DNA of 64,000 bases from Peptococcaceae bacterium (GTDB taxonomy: Bacteria; Bacillota; Peptococcia; Peptococcales; Peptococcaceae), in the NCBI GenBank assembly GCA_900759105.1, contig CAAETY010000110.1, positions 31,710-95,709 on the forward strand, given 5' to 3'. Of this stretch, positions 36,754-47,113 are shown in pieces; position 1 is the first letter of the stretch; every line of letters starts with the position of its first letter. The position numbers were made by a program, and so were the translations under genes. The notes beneath the pieces are model-generated. The model was not told the DNA's origin. It worked only from the letters and a program-made list of their open reading frames with translations, and made no database searches.

Positions 36754-38595
36754 ATGAGTGAGTCAAGGGGGAGAATTCCGCAAGAGGTTATCAATGAAAT
36801 CATTGATCGTGCAGATATTGTAGAGGTTATTGGCCGATATGTACCATTGAAAAAGCAAGGGCAGAACTACACCGGTTTATGCCCTTTTCATAATGAAAAA
36901 ACACCGTCCTTTTCTGTTTCACCAAGCAAACAGATATTTCATTGCTTTGGTTGTGGCATTGGTGGCAATGTGTTTAAATTTTTAATGGAAATTGAGCACT
37001 TAACATTTCCGGAAGCAGTAAGAAAGCTTGCTGATGAAGTTGGTGTGAAAATTCCGGAACAAGAACAAAGCGAAAGCAATAGGCGAGCCATGCAAAAACG
37101 CAATCGCTTATTGAAATGGAATGAATTTGCTGCGTTTTATTATCAAGCAGTTTTACACTCAAACAACGGTGAAATATATCGGAACTATCTAGATAAAAGA
37201 CAGCTCACTGAGGAAACTATCAACAGATTTCAGTTAGGTGGTTGTTTAGATGGTTGGAGTGGCCTTTATACTTATTTAAAGAAGAAAGGAGCAACCGATA
37301 CTGACTTGCTTGAATTAGGCTTGGTGAGCGCACGAAATAATGGGAATGGATGTTACGATCGTTTCAGAGAGCGATTGATATTTCCTATTAAGGATGCAAA
37401 TGGTCATGTTGTCGCTTTTGGTGGTAGAATTATTGATGCTGAAAAAGCACCGCAAAAGTATATGAATTCCCCTGACAGTGATATTTTTCATAAAGGGAAA
37501 ATGGTCTATGGCCTAGATATGAGCAAATCGGATATTCGTGCCACAGATCAAGTAATTATAGTGGAAGGATATATGGATGTGATAGCTTGTCATCAGGCGG
37601 GCATTTCAAATTGTGTAGCACCTTTAGGGACAGCACTGACTGAAGACCAGATTAAACTATTAATGCGATATACCTATAATTTCGTAACAGCCTTTGATGG
37701 CGATAGCGCAGGTATACGAGCTACAATGAAAAGCATTGATTTAATCGAAAATTCCGGTGGTAAGGTTCGTATATTGGCGATACCGGATAATAAAGACCCT
37801 GACGAATACATTAAGGCTTATGGTATCGAAGCATTTAAACAGTTATTAAACGGAGCTTCCAATAGCTATTTGTTCCGTTTGCAGCAATTTCAAAAACAGC
37901 ATCCTGGGGATAGTATTGATGTCAAGCTTGACATACTATATGATGTGCTTCCCTATCTTGCACGAATGCGGCATCAAGCGGAAATCGAAGTGGCTATAAA
38001 AAATACTGCAGAGCAATTGTTTTTGAGTGAGCAAGCAATTAAAACTGAACTAAATGCGTATCGACGAGGAAAAAATAGAAGAGAGCGTTCTTATGGCAGT
38101 GATGCACAATCCGATATGCAAGACAATCGATGTATGGAACAATATCCTAAAAATGAGGTGACGTTACTTAACGGGTTGGTTGCTTTCCCTGATTATTGTG
38201 AAAAAGTAGAACTGGCAGGTGGGGTAAAATTATTTCAGTCACCGTTGCGTGATATTTACCAAGCGTTCTTTAAGCAATATGAGCAGGCAAAAACTATCGA
38301 CGCCTCACGATTGAGTGTAGAACTCAGCAGTCTCTATGCACAAGCATGTATGAAAGCAGAAAATATAATAGAAACTGCATTGCGTCAAGAGGAAATAGCC
38401 GGTATTTTAGAACGAGCAATTGTTGAACTGCAGTACGACTTAATTAATAAGCGCTACAAAGTGCTTTTAAATAAAATTGGATCTTTAGAGAAGGGTGGAT
38501 TATCCGACGATATGGAGCAAGCTTTGATTGAATTAGAAGCGGTACGTCAGAAAAAAACTCAAGTCGAAGACAAAATGAGAGGAGACAAGCAATAA
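36754..38595 (+). CDS. dnaG: DNA primase
   Basis: Synthesises RNA primers for replication. The N-terminal zinc finger reads [16 protein letters not shown] then HCFGCG (CHC2 type, residues ~35-60). The TOPRIM core has VIIVEGYMD (~265) and FDGDSAG (~310). The C-terminal ~150 residues bind helicase. AAGGAGG precedes the ATG at 36754; an upstream in-frame ATG overlaps this site. A TATAAT at 36696-36701 may be its -10 box. It overlaps rpoD by one base. Confidence 0.97.
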   Translation: MSESRGRIPQEVINEIIDRADIVEVIGRYVPLKKQGQNYTGLCPFHNEKTPSFSVSPSKQIFHCFGCGIGGNVFKFLMEIEHLTFPEAVRKLADEVGVKIPEQEQSESNRRAMQKRNRLLKWNEFAAFYYQAVLHSNNGEIYRNYLDKRQLTEETINRFQLGGCLDGWSGLYTYLKKKGATDTDLLELGLVSARNNGNGCYDRFRERLIFPIKDANGHVVAFGGRIIDAEKAPQKYMNSPDSDIFHKGKMVYGLDMSKSDIRATDQVIIVEGYMDVIACHQAGISNCVAPLGTALTEDQIKLLMRYTYNFVTAFDGDSAGIRATMKSIDLIENSGGKVRILAIPDNKDPDEYIKAYGIEAFKQLLNGASNSYLFRLQQFQKQHPGDSIDVKLDILYDVLPYLARMRHQAEIEVAIKNTAEQLFLSEQAIKTELNAYRRGKNRRERSYGSDAQSDMQDNRCMEQYPKNEVTLLNGLVAFPDYCEKVELAGGVKLFQSPLRDIYQAFFKQYEQAKTIDASRLSVELSSLYAQACMKAENIIETALRQEEIAGILERAIVELQYDLINKRYKVLLNKIGSLEKGGLSDDMEQALIELEAVRQKKTQVEDKMRGDKQ

Positions 38596-39728
38596 TGGCA
38601 GAAAAAGCGAAAGATGGATCAAAAAGAGAGAATGCTAAACAAGCCATTGTGCAATTATTGGCTCTTGGTCAAAAAAAGGGTGAACTTACCTATGAAGAAA
38701 TAGGTGATGCCCTTGGCAAAATGGATCTTTCTCCAGATGAAATGGAAATCTTGTTTGAACAATTAAATCAAATTGGGATTAACTTGAAGGATGGCGATAG
38801 CGAACCAAGTGACGATGATATAGAACCAACAGAAGACGACTTCAAAAATGTAGAAGAAGATGAAGAAATCGAATTGGACCTCTCTATTCCTGATGATGTG
38901 GGCATTGATGACCCGGTTCGTATGTATTTGAAAGAAATTGGCCGCGTGCCATTGTTGAAAGCCGATGAAGAAGTTGAATTGGCGCGTCGTATGCAAGAAG
39001 GCGACGAAGAAGCAAAAAATCAGCTTGCAGAAGCGAATCTTCGCCTGGTAGTCAGTATTGCCAAACGCTATGTTGGGCGCGGTATGCTGTTCTTGGATTT
39101 AATTCAAGAAGGTAATTTGGGGCTTTTGAAAGCTGTTGAAAAGTTCGACTATAAAAAAGGCTTTAAATTCAGTACATATGCAACCTGGTGGATTAGACAA
39201 GCAATCACTAGAGCAATTGCAGACCAAGCAAGAACCATTCGTATTCCAGTACATATGGTTGAAACAATCAATAAATTGGTGCGCGTATCTCGTCAATTGT
39301 TACAAGAATTAGGAACCGATCCAACGCCGGAACAAATCGGAGCGGTTATGGATTTAACACCGGACCGTGTTCGTGAAATTCAAAAGGTTGCACAGGAACC
39401 AGTCTCTCTTGAAACCCCAATCGGTGAAGAAGAAGATAGCCATTTGGGCGACTTCATTGAAGATGAAGATGCACCGGCTCCGGATGAAGCTGCAAGCTAT
39501 ATTTTATTAAAAGAACAGCTTGAAGAGGTATTGGAAACGCTGACACCTCGTGAAGCAAAAGTATTGCGACTACGCTTTGGTTTGGATGATGGTCGTTCTC
39601 GTACATTAGAAGAAGTTGGTCAAGAATTTGGCGTTACACGTGAACGTATTAGACAAATTGAAGCGAAAGCTTTACGCAAATTGAGACATCCTAGCAGAAG
39701 CCGCAAGCTGAAAGATTATCTTGACTAG
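38595..39728 (+). CDS. rpoD: RNA polymerase primary sigma factor
   Basis: The housekeeping sigma factor (sigA/rpoD), 377 residues, lacking the long non-conserved insert of Proteobacteria. After an acidic N-terminal segment (~55-105), region 1.2 begins [12 protein letters not shown]. Region 2 contains [30 protein letters not shown] divided over 2.2-2.4, and region 4.2 reads [19 protein letters not shown]. The dnaG-rpoD macromolecular synthesis operon arrangement is standard. Confidence 0.98.
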   Translation: MAEKAKDGSKRENAKQAIVQLLALGQKKGELTYEEIGDALGKMDLSPDEMEILFEQLNQIGINLKDGDSEPSDDDIEPTEDDFKNVEEDEEIELDLSIPDDVGIDDPVRMYLKEIGRVPLLKADEEVELARRMQEGDEEAKNQLAEANLRLVVSIAKRYVGRGMLFLDLIQEGNLGLLKAVEKFDYKKGFKFSTYATWWIRQAITRAIADQARTIRIPVHMVETINKLVRVSRQLLQELGTDPTPEQIGAVMDLTPDRVREIQKVAQEPVSLETPIGEEEDSHLGDFIEDEDAPAPDEAASYILLKEQLEEVLETLTPREAKVLRLRFGLDDGRSRTLEEVGQEFGVTRERIRQIEAKALRKLRHPSRSRKLKDYLD

Positions 39729-39750
39729 TATGTTGCTTTTGCGCTATACT
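39721..39750 (+). promoter_or_regulatory. Promoter of the tRNA gene overlapping the rpoD stop
   Basis: TTGACT (39721-39726) and TATACT (39745-39750) are 18 bases apart. The -35 box is formed by the last rpoD codons. A GATGTTTTAACATC inverted repeat (39757-39770) lies just before the mature tRNA. Confidence 0.7.
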
Positions 39751-39772
39751 ATCAACGATGTTTTAACATCAT

Positions 39773-39844
39773 GGGCCTATAGCTCAGCGGCAGAGCATCC
39801 GGCTCATAACCGGACGGTCCTTGGTTCGATGCCAAGTGGGCCCA
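39773..39844 (+). tRNA. tRNA with CAU anticodon (elongator Met or Ile2)
   Basis: 72 bases fold as a complete cloverleaf: acceptor GGGCCTA/TGGGCCC, D arm GCTC/GAGC with a short loop, anticodon stem TCCGG/CCGGA with loop CTCATAA, and T arm TTGG/CCAA with TTCGATG loop. No CCA is encoded. It is not the initiator type, since it has a regular paired G1. Whether it is Met or lysidine-modified Ile cannot be decided from sequence alone. Confidence 0.93.
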
Positions 39845-39854
39845 TGTATGAATG

Positions 39855-39887
39855 AGGTGTTTCAGTTAACCTGAAACACCTTTTTTG
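39855..39887 (+). terminator. Terminator between the tRNA and tsaE
   Basis: AGGTGTTTCAG pairs with CTGAAACACCT around TTAAC, followed by six T. It ends only about 20 bases before the tsaE start. Confidence 0.9.
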
Positions 39888-39906
39888 CATAGAAAGGATT
39901 AAATTA

Positions 39907-40362
39907 ATGATTCTAGCATCACATGAAGATACTTTAAAACTCGGAAGGGCTGTTGGCAATGTGCTAAAAGCAGGCGATATACTTTTATTAGAAGGTGATT
40001 TAGGTGCCGGTAAAACCACTTTCACCCAAGGCTTAGCTGATGGATTAGGCGTAGATGAGTTTGTTAACAGTCCGACTTTTGTAATAATCAACGAATATTA
40101 TTCCGGAAAGTTGCCTTTGTATCATATGGATTTGTATCGACTTGAAGATGAGGCACAATTATATGATTTAGGCGTGGAAGAATACTTTTTTGGCAACGGG
40201 GTCAGTGTGGTTGAATGGCCTGAAATAGCTGTGCCACTATTACCGGAAGCATATACAAGTGTTACTTTTCTACGCGAAGGCGAAGGACGCGTTGTTAAAG
40301 TAGCCACCAGAGGAAAAGATACTCGAATAGAGGAGGCGTTCAATGAATATTTTAGCCTTTGA
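39907..40362 (+). CDS. tsaE: tRNA t6A modification ATPase TsaE
   Basis: P-loop ATPase of the t6A37 threonylcarbamoyladenosine complex. LEGDLGAGKTTFTQGLADGLG is the Walker A region (~residue 30); NSPTFVIINEY and WPE follow as in the family. The length is 151 residues. It overlaps tsaB by 20 bases, and tsaD lies two genes downstream. No promoter fits between the upstream terminator and the start, so expression should need read-through. Confidence 0.95.
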   Translation: MILASHEDTLKLGRAVGNVLKAGDILLLEGDLGAGKTTFTQGLADGLGVDEFVNSPTFVIINEYYSGKLPLYHMDLYRLEDEAQLYDLGVEEYFFGNGVSVVEWPEIAVPLLPEAYTSVTFLREGEGRVVKVATRGKDTRIEEAFNEYFSL

Positions 40363-41068
40363 TACAGCCAGTTCTTCCGGCGCAGTTGCTATCATGAAAA
40401 ATGATAAAATAATTGCGCATACACAATTAAATATAGGATTAACACATTCTGAACAGTTGCTTCCAACAATAAACGCCTTGATGGAAATTACCGGATCGAA
40501 AATGGGTGAACTGGATGCTATCGCAATTACCAGCGGCCCGGGATCATTCACTGGTTTGAGAATAGGTTTTTCTACAGCCAAAGGGATGGCAATTGGCCTA
40601 CATAAACCATTGATTCCGATTTCAACATTGGATGTATTGGCGCAAAATGGAGCCGGTACAAATGGCATGGTTGTTCCAATCATGAATGCACGTCGCAATC
40701 AAGTTTACACTGCTATTTATTATTCGAACGGCTCTTCCGTAAAGCGCAAAAGCGATTTTCAAGCGATTGGCATTAACGAACTTTTGGATGAAATAAAAAA
40801 GCTTTCTCAAGTAACACCGGTATATTTTACCGGAGATGGTGTGGATGTATTTTTCGATGTTATCAGGGAATCGCTTGGGAATGGTGCTATTTTTGCTAAT
40901 GGCTGCAGAAAATATGTTTGTGCAGATATGCTAGCACTTCTTGCTGCTCAAGAAATAGACAACTGGACAGACCTTAGCGGGATGCGGATTGAACCTATTT
41001 ATCTTAGAGAATCGGAAGCGGTTATAAAATGGCGAGAAGCACATCCGGGAGAAAATCTTGAAGATTAG
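40343..41068 (+). CDS. tsaB: tRNA t6A complex subunit TsaB
   Basis: A 241-residue ASKHA-fold partner of TsaD. The start MNILAFDTASSSGAVAIM and TSGPGSFTGLRIG (~65) are diagnostic. GGAGG precedes the ATG inside the end of tsaE. Its C-terminus overlaps rimI. It stabilises TsaD and has no catalysis of its own in known members. Confidence 0.95.
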   Translation: MNILAFDTASSSGAVAIMKNDKIIAHTQLNIGLTHSEQLLPTINALMEITGSKMGELDAIAITSGPGSFTGLRIGFSTAKGMAIGLHKPLIPISTLDVLAQNGAGTNGMVVPIMNARRNQVYTAIYYSNGSSVKRKSDFQAIGINELLDEIKKLSQVTPVYFTGDGVDVFFDVIRESLGNGAIFANGCRKYVCADMLALLAAQEIDNWTDLSGMRIEPIYLRESEAVIKWREAHPGENLED

Positions 41069-41498
41069 TGAAGTGATTAATCAATCGTTGATAGAGGCGA
41101 TTGTGGAATTAGAAAAGTATTGTTTCGGTGAAACGTCCTGGAATGCTTCAATGATAGAAGCAGCAATCGAGTCGCCGTTTCGCCATGTTTTTGCTTTATC
41201 TAAAGATAGAAAATATGTTGGCTATGCTATAATGCAAATAATCTCCGGTGAAGGAGAAATTGAACGCATTGGTGTGCATCCATCATATCGTGGCCAGTCA
41301 CTTGGAAAATATCTTGTTTTAGAAATTTTAAACGAGCAGCAACTTGAAACATGTTTTCTGGAAGTCAATGAAAATAATCAGGTGGCACGCAACTTATATG
41401 TGTCTTGTGAATTTGAAGAAGTTGGCAAACGACATGCATATTATCACGATGGTGCTGATGCAATAATGATGAAATGGAAGAGGACAACAAATGACTGA
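41058..41498 (+). CDS. rimI: Ribosomal protein S18-alanine N-acetyltransferase-like protein
   Basis: A 146-residue GNAT acetyltransferase. The acetyl-CoA loop is [17 protein letters not shown] (~residue 72), and [29 protein letters not shown] is the RimI-type C-terminal region in two parts. TTG start, overlapping tsaB by 11 bases. The tsaB-rimI-tsaD order is common. Acetylation of S18 is inferred from the family. Confidence 0.92.
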   Translation: MKISEVINQSLIEAIVELEKYCFGETSWNASMIEAAIESPFRHVFALSKDRKYVGYAIMQIISGEGEIERIGVHPSYRGQSLGKYLVLEILNEQQLETCFLEVNENNQVARNLYVSCEFEEVGKRHAYYHDGADAIMMKWKRTTND

Positions 41499-42528
41499 GT
41501 TAAATAGTGTTATTATGGCTATTGAATCAAGCTGTGATGAAACAGCTTGCGCCATTATAAAAAACGGCCATGAAATTTGTGCCAATGTGGTTTCAACCCA
41601 AATTAAAATTCATGAAAAATTTGGGGGCGTTGTACCGGAAGTCGCGTCTCGAAAACATCTTGAATATATTGATATTGTTATTGAAGAAGCTTTGTCAGAA
41701 AGCGGATATACCCTTGATGAATTAGATGCTGTAGCTGTTACAATGGGGCCCGGACTAATCGGCGCATTGTTGGTTGGGTTAAGCACGGCAAAAGGGTTGG
41801 CATATGCAATCAATAAACCTTTAATTGGTGTCCACCATATTGAAGGCCATATTTACGCTAATTTTCTAGCCCATCAAGATATTGCCTTACCGTGTATTTG
41901 TTTGGTCGTTTCCGGTGGACATACCAACATCGTCAAAATCAGCGAACATGGCTCCTATCAAATTTTAGGGCAAACTGTCGATGATGCTGCGGGTGAGGCG
42001 TATGACAAAGTAGCGCGTGCTATTGGCTTAGGATACCCGGGTGGACCGAAAATTGACAAACTTGCAAAAGAAGGAAATCCAAAAGCCATTCAATTTCCAC
42101 GTGCAAAGTTAGACCAACCGCTTAATTTCAGCTTTAGTGGATTGAAATCAGCAGTGCTTAATTATTTGAATCAAGCTGAAATGAAACAAGAAGCAATCAA
42201 CCGTGCGGATGTAGCTGCTAGTTTTCAAGATTCTGTCGTAGATGTCCTTTGTGATCATACGATGAAAGCAATGGAGGAAACAGGAATTACTACATTGCTT
42301 TTAGCGGGTGGTGTATCAGCAAATTCTAGATTAAGAGAACGTATCGATGAACTTTGCGTAAAAAACGGTTATAAATTATACTATCCACCGTTATCGCTTT
42401 GTACGGATAACGCTGCAATGATAGGGGCTGCTGCCGCATATAAATATGCTCGTAATGAATTTTCTGGATATAATTTAAATGCGGTTGCACAATTGTCGTT
42501 TTCTGATTATGTAAAAACGATGAACTAA
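41491..42528 (+). CDS. tsaD: tRNA N6-adenosine threonylcarbamoyltransferase TsaD
   Basis: Catalytic subunit of t6A37 formation. [15 protein letters not shown] at the N-terminus and the metal-binding [10 protein letters not shown] (~113) are diagnostic; [30 protein letters not shown] and [13 protein letters not shown] follow in order. The length of 345 residues is standard. It overlaps rimI by eight bases. Together with tsaE and tsaB it gives three of the bacterial t6A proteins; the threonylcarbamoyl-AMP synthase gene is not in the window. Confidence 0.97.
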   Translation: MTELNSVIMAIESSCDETACAIIKNGHEICANVVSTQIKIHEKFGGVVPEVASRKHLEYIDIVIEEALSESGYTLDELDAVAVTMGPGLIGALLVGLSTAKGLAYAINKPLIGVHHIEGHIYANFLAHQDIALPCICLVVSGGHTNIVKISEHGSYQILGQTVDDAAGEAYDKVARAIGLGYPGGPKIDKLAKEGNPKAIQFPRAKLDQPLNFSFSGLKSAVLNYLNQAEMKQEAINRADVAASFQDSVVDVLCDHTMKAMEETGITTLLLAGGVSANSRLRERIDELCVKNGYKLYYPPLSLCTDNAAMIGAAAAYKYARNEFSGYNLNAVAQLSFSDYVKTMN

Positions 42529-42565
42529 TAATGAAGGAAATTTATAGTAGAAAGGAGACCTGGCG

Positions 42566-43099
42566 ATGAAGATTAATTTAATCAATGAGGACCAGTTGCA
42601 AATTATTATTACCAAAAAAGATATGTTTGGTAAGGATATGCGTGCTCTTTTCCGAGATATTATTGAACAAGCTAAGTTCCAATTTGGCTTTGAAGTGGTA
42701 CAAAATACCAGCTTAATGGTAGAAGCATACCCACTTTCTGATGAAAGCATGATACTTACAATTACAAAAGTGAACAGTAGTGACCTTAATTTAAATTTAT
42801 TTGCGCCGGATATGACATCAATACAAGAAGAACCTTGGGGCGTTTTTGAGTTCAAGTCACTTGATGATCTTATTAACCTAGTTCATGAAATTGAAATACC
42901 TGAAGACTGTGAAAGCATTGTGTATAAATATGACAATCATTATCAACTGTATCTTCAAGATGTGAATCAAGTGGTTGAATCCTCTCGCGGTCATTTTGTC
43001 GAATTTGGCGAAATATCTCAACTAAGTAAAGATTACTTGGATGAACATGGAGAATTATTTATTAAAGAGCAAGCACTTGATGTACTGTACCAATTATAA
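42566..43099 (+). CDS. MecA-like adaptor protein
   Basis: A 177-residue acidic protein that resembles the MecA family (adaptors that bring substrates to the ClpC protease). The N-terminal MKINLINEDQLQIIITKKDM and the strand LMVEAYPLSDESMILTITK follow the MecA pattern; the C-terminal half has the FEFKSLDDLINLVHEI helix. It is shorter than Bacillus MecA. In Bacillus MecA controls competence through ComK; nothing here shows that target. AAAGGAG precedes the ATG. Confidence 0.8.
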   Translation: MKINLINEDQLQIIITKKDMFGKDMRALFRDIIEQAKFQFGFEVVQNTSLMVEAYPLSDESMILTITKVNSSDLNLNLFAPDMTSIQEEPWGVFEFKSLDDLINLVHEIEIPEDCESIVYKYDNHYQLYLQDVNQVVESSRGHFVEFGEISQLSKDYLDEHGELFIKEQALDVLYQL

Positions 43100-43103
43100 A
43101 TTG

Positions 43104-43142
43104 AAAAACACTGTATACAGAAACGTGTACAGTGTTTTTTTG
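43104..43142 (+). terminator. Terminator between the MecA-like gene and nth
   Basis: AAAAACACTGTATAC pairs with GTGTACAGTGTTTTT (two mismatch/wobble positions) and is followed by T. The nth ribosome site starts immediately after it. Confidence 0.85.
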
Positions 43143-43153
43143 GAGTAAGAATT

Positions 43154-43792
43154 ATGAATGATTTACAAGCAGAAATTATTAGCCGTTTAAATGACGCTTA
43201 TGGTAATATCGGTTCAGGGCTTCGTTTTACAACACCGTTTGAATTGTTGGTTGCTACCATTTTATCGGCACAATCAACGGATGTTCGCGTAAACATGGTT
43301 ACGCCAGCGCTTTTTGAAAAATATCCAACAGCATTCGAAATGAGTACGGTGAGCGAAGAAATTCTAGCGAAAGAAATTAATTCTATAGGTTTATACCGCA
43401 ATAAAAGTAAAAGTATTATTAATGCTTCTAAAATGCTTGTAGAAAAGTATGATGGCAATGTACCTGCAGACCGTGAATTGTTACAAGAGTTGCCTGGTGT
43501 TGGTCGAAAAACAGCGAATGTCGTATTATGTAATGCATTTCATATACCAGCATTTGCTGTAGATACGCATGTATATCGTGTGTCTCAACGACTTGGATTT
43601 GCCAAACATAAAAATGTTGAAGGTGTAGAGAAACAACTTATGCAGGTTATACCACCGGAACTGTGGTGCGATTCTCATCATCTGTTTATTTGGCATGGAA
43701 GAAAAATTTGTAAAGCGCAACGTCCTTTGTGTAATGAATGTTGTGTAAAGGAACTGTGCCCATATTTTAATAGTGGTGATAATTCAAAATAA
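43154..43792 (+). CDS. nth: Endonuclease III
   Basis: DNA glycosylase/AP lyase for oxidised pyrimidines. The helix-hairpin-helix LPGVGRKTANVV holds the catalytic lysine (~residue 120), followed by AVDTHVYRVSQRLG with the catalytic Asp. Four cysteines, spaced C-x6-C-x2-C-x5-C at the C-terminus, bind the 4Fe-4S cluster. The length is 212 residues. Confidence 0.97.
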   Translation: MNDLQAEIISRLNDAYGNIGSGLRFTTPFELLVATILSAQSTDVRVNMVTPALFEKYPTAFEMSTVSEEILAKEINSIGLYRNKSKSIINASKMLVEKYDGNVPADRELLQELPGVGRKTANVVLCNAFHIPAFAVDTHVYRVSQRLGFAKHKNVEGVEKQLMQVIPPELWCDSHHLFIWHGRKICKAQRPLCNECCVKELCPYFNSGDNSK

Positions 43793-43842
43793 TTTCAAAA
43801 GATAGAATTATTGTCGCTTTTGACTATACAAGAATATTCATT

Positions 43843-43876
43843 AATGCTACAATAATGCTACAATTTGCAATATAAT
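43843..43876 (+). promoter_or_regulatory. dprA upstream region: tandem 11-base repeat and TATAAT box
   Basis: AATGCTACAAT occurs twice in perfect tandem (43843-43853, 43854-43864), directly before TATAAT at 43871-43876. The -35 position for that box falls in the first repeat and does not match consensus well. The arrangement suggests an activator or alternative sigma-dependent promoter, but that is inference. Confidence 0.45.
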
Positions 43877-43890
43877 CCCGGAGGGATGGT

Positions 43891-44988
43891 ATGGAGAAAA
43901 GTGTTCTTTTTTCATTGTTGCACGATGTGTGGGGCGAAAGTAGTAACGACAGCATGCGCTTAGCGATGATGCGTTTAACGCTCAGCGACTTAACCGAAAA
44001 AAATGCAAAACAGTTGTCTGAAAAAGTTCCGGAGATTCCGATAGATAAATGGGAAAACTGGTGTGCATATTATTCGCAAGATCGTTATCAATTAAGAAAA
44101 AATCTACTGCATGAACAGGGCATTGATTTGCTATTATATATAGATGACACTTATCCTGAAGTGTTAAAAGAAGTATATCGACCGCCGGGAATTTTGTATG
44201 TTAAAGGCAATTTTTCTTTAGCTAATTTGAATATTGGCATGGTTGGCAGTAGACGTGCAACGGCCTACGGTAAGGATGTTGCCTATTCATTATCAAAAAA
44301 ATTATCAGAAGAGCAAGTTCGTATCGTAAGCGGACTCGCTAAGGGCATTGATGCAAACGCTCATAAAGGAGCCATCGAAGGTTCCGGTGGAACAATTGCT
44401 GTTCTGGGATGCGGGATAGATCGTATTTACCCGCGTGAAAACGCTAGATTGTATGACGAAATACTTTCACATCCTAATGGCTCAATTATATCGGAATGGC
44501 CATTGGGAGCAGCTGCGATAGACTGGCATTTTCCAGCTCGTAATCGCATAATAGCCGGGTTAAGCGAAGGTGTTGTCGTAGTAGAAGCTGCCAAGAAAAG
44601 TGGTTCCTTAATCAGCGCAAATTATGCACTGGAATACGGAAAAGAAGTTTTTGCTGTACCAGGATTAATAACAAGCAAGCAGTCTGTGGGCTGCCATCGG
44701 CTATTAAAAGATGGGGCAAAATTAGTTGCGCAACCATCAGATATATTAGAAGAATTTGGTCAGTTGGAATTGTTTAAGGAGTATGTACCTGCTCAAGCTA
44801 GACCGGAATTGACGCCGGAGCAAGAAAAAGTATACAATGCTCTGAGTAGCATCCCTCAAAGCGTAGAGGATATTTGTGTGAGTACAGGTCTTCCCATTCA
44901 TGTTGTTAACGGCATACTATTAGAGTTTGAACTGGATAATCTTGTATTACAAGATTATGGAAGACAATACTCAAGAAAAGATAATTAG
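43891..44988 (+). CDS. dprA: DNA processing protein DprA
   Basis: Loads RecA on incoming single strands during natural transformation. The extended Rossmann domain has GMVGSRRATAYGK (~110), SGLAKGIDANAHKGA (~148) and FPARNRIIAGLSEGVVVVEA (~210). A C-terminal winged-helix segment (~305-360) is present. The length of 365 residues is normal. GGAGGG precedes the ATG. It leads topA. Confidence 0.96.
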   Translation: MEKSVLFSLLHDVWGESSNDSMRLAMMRLTLSDLTEKNAKQLSEKVPEIPIDKWENWCAYYSQDRYQLRKNLLHEQGIDLLLYIDDTYPEVLKEVYRPPGILYVKGNFSLANLNIGMVGSRRATAYGKDVAYSLSKKLSEEQVRIVSGLAKGIDANAHKGAIEGSGGTIAVLGCGIDRIYPRENARLYDEILSHPNGSIISEWPLGAAAIDWHFPARNRIIAGLSEGVVVVEAAKKSGSLISANYALEYGKEVFAVPGLITSKQSVGCHRLLKDGAKLVAQPSDILEEFGQLELFKEYVPAQARPELTPEQEKVYNALSSIPQSVEDICVSTGLPIHVVNGILLEFELDNLVLQDYGRQYSRKDN

Positions 44989-45007
44989 TATTAGGGGTAA
45001 TTTTTTT

Positions 45008-47113
45008 ATGACACAAACGCTAGTCATTGTTGAATCACCAGCAAAAGCAAAAACCATAAAAAAATATTTAGGTAAAAATTATTCAGTATCTGCATCAATG
45101 GGGCATGTGCGCGATTTGCCAAAAAGTCAATTTGCTGTAGATATCGAAAATGATTTTGCTGTCAAATATATAAATATTCGCGGTAAAGGTCCGTTAATTA
45201 AAGAATTAAAAAAAGAAGCGAAGAAAGCCGATCGCGTCTTTCTCGCAAGTGACCCGGACCGCGAAGGGGAAGCTATTGCTTGGCACTTACAGTATATATT
45301 AGGTTTAGATCCAGATAGCAAATGTCGTGTATCTTTTAATGAAATAACAAAAGATGCCGTAAAGAATGCAATTAAAGAACCACGTGCTATTGATATGAAC
45401 AGAGTTGATGCACAACAAGCGCGTCGTGTTCTCGATAGAATAGTAGGGTATCAACTGAGTCCGCTATTATGGCGTAAAGTCAAAAAAGGATTAAGCGCCG
45501 GTCGTGTTCAATCTGTTGCATTGAGACTAATCTGTGAGCGAGAAAAAGAAATCCTTGATTTTGTTCCAGAAGAATATTGGTCATTGGATGTTACACTTAA
45601 AAACCATGAAAAAAAATCCTTCCAAGCAAAATTGAGTAAGAAAAATAAGAAAAAAATTGAAATAAAGAATAAGGAAGAAATGGATGAGATTCTTTCCGAA
45701 TTGAAAGAAGCATCTTATGCTGTATCCTCTTTGAAGGTAATGAATCGTAAAAAGAATGCACCATTGCCCTTTACCACAAGTGTGCTTCAGCAAGAAGCCA
45801 ATAGAAAGCTTAATTTTACAGCAAAGAAAACTATGCGTTTAGCGCAAGGATTATATGAAGGGGTTCAGCTTGGGCGCGCCGGTAGTATCGGTTTAATCAC
45901 CTACATGAGAACGGACTCTATCCGTATATCTGACCAAGCCAAACAACAGGCTGAAACATATATTTCAGAAAACTATGGTGAAAATTACTTATCTACAGGT
46001 AAGGTTTCTACAAAGAAAAAGGGTAATCAGAACGTGCAAGACGCACACGAAGCGATTCGCCCAACCTATATTGACCGAGATCCAGAAAGCGTAAAAGAAT
46101 ATTTGTCCAAGGACGAGTATCGTTTATACAAACTTATTTGGTCTCGCTTTTTAGCTAGTCAAATGTCTGCAGCAGAATTTGAAGTGACCAACGCTGAAAT
46201 CTCTGCCGGAGACTATTTATTTACAGCAAGCGGAAGTGTAAACGTATTTAAAGGCTATCAGGTGCTCTACGATGATGTGCAGGATGCGACAAAGGATGAA
46301 AAGGAATTACCGAAGCTTTCTCTTGAAGAACAGCTCTCCTATGTGAAAAATGACCCAAAACAACATTTTACTCAACCACCACCACGTTATACTGAAGCTT
46401 CTCTTATTAAAACAATGGAAGAAAAAGGTATCGGGCGTCCAAGTACGTATGTTGCGACTATTGAAACCATTACAGTAAGAAACTATGTTTATCGGGAAAA
46501 GAAGAGTTTCTATACCACAGAAATTGGTGAACTTGTTAATGAACTTCTGGTGCAAAATTTTGGTGATATTATTAATGTAGATTTCACCGCACAGCTAGAG
46601 TCTGATCTTGACCGCATTGAAGATGGTGAACGTCAATGGAAGGATGTTTTGCGCCAATTCTATGATATTTTCAGTGAAAAACTGGAAATTGCAGAAAAGA
46701 ATATTGGTGAAGTTAAAATCGAAGATGAAATTACCGATATTATTTGTGAAAAATGCGGTAAACCTTTTGCTATTAAAATGGGACGTTACGGTAAATTTTT
46801 GGCATGTACTGGGTTTCCGGAGTGTAGAAACACCAGACCTTTATTAGAGGAAATTGGTGTGGCATGTCCAAAATGTGGTAAAGGTCAAGTTGTTAAAAGA
46901 CGTTCCAAAAAGGGTAGAGTATTCTATGGTTGCGACCAATATCCTGAATGTGAATTTGTGACATGGGAAAAACCTACAGGTGAAAAATGTCCAAGTTGTG
47001 GTGAAGGTTATTTAGTAGAGCATGTTACAAAGAATGGTGTGAGTAAAATTTGTACCAATAAAGAATGTAATTACAAAGAAGAAATAAACGGTGAACGTAA
47101 TGAATCAGAATAA
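45008..47113 (+). CDS. topA: DNA topoisomerase I
   Basis: Type IA topoisomerase relaxing negative supercoils. The TOPRIM domain starts [17 protein letters not shown] with [14 protein letters not shown] (~85). The active tyrosine is in [12 protein letters not shown] (~300). Three C-terminal zinc ribbons with paired CxxC motifs lie at ~575-695. The ATG at 45008 matches the family start; the frame runs upstream into dprA without a ribosome site. The product is 701 residues. Confidence 0.97.
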   Translation: MTQTLVIVESPAKAKTIKKYLGKNYSVSASMGHVRDLPKSQFAVDIENDFAVKYINIRGKGPLIKELKKEAKKADRVFLASDPDREGEAIAWHLQYILGLDPDSKCRVSFNEITKDAVKNAIKEPRAIDMNRVDAQQARRVLDRIVGYQLSPLLWRKVKKGLSAGRVQSVALRLICEREKEILDFVPEEYWSLDVTLKNHEKKSFQAKLSKKNKKKIEIKNKEEMDEILSELKEASYAVSSLKVMNRKKNAPLPFTTSVLQQEANRKLNFTAKKTMRLAQGLYEGVQLGRAGSIGLITYMRTDSIRISDQAKQQAETYISENYGENYLSTGKVSTKKKGNQNVQDAHEAIRPTYIDRDPESVKEYLSKDEYRLYKLIWSRFLASQMSAAEFEVTNAEISAGDYLFTASGSVNVFKGYQVLYDDVQDATKDEKELPKLSLEEQLSYVKNDPKQHFTQPPPRYTEASLIKTMEEKGIGRPSTYVATIETITVRNYVYREKKSFYTTEIGELVNELLVQNFGDIINVDFTAQLESDLDRIEDGERQWKDVLRQFYDIFSEKLEIAEKNIGEVKIEDEITDIICEKCGKPFAIKMGRYGKFLACTGFPECRNTRPLLEEIGVACPKCGKGQVVKRRSKKGRVFYGCDQYPECEFVTWEKPTGEKCPSCGEGYLVEHVTKNGVSKICTNKECNYKEEINGERNESE

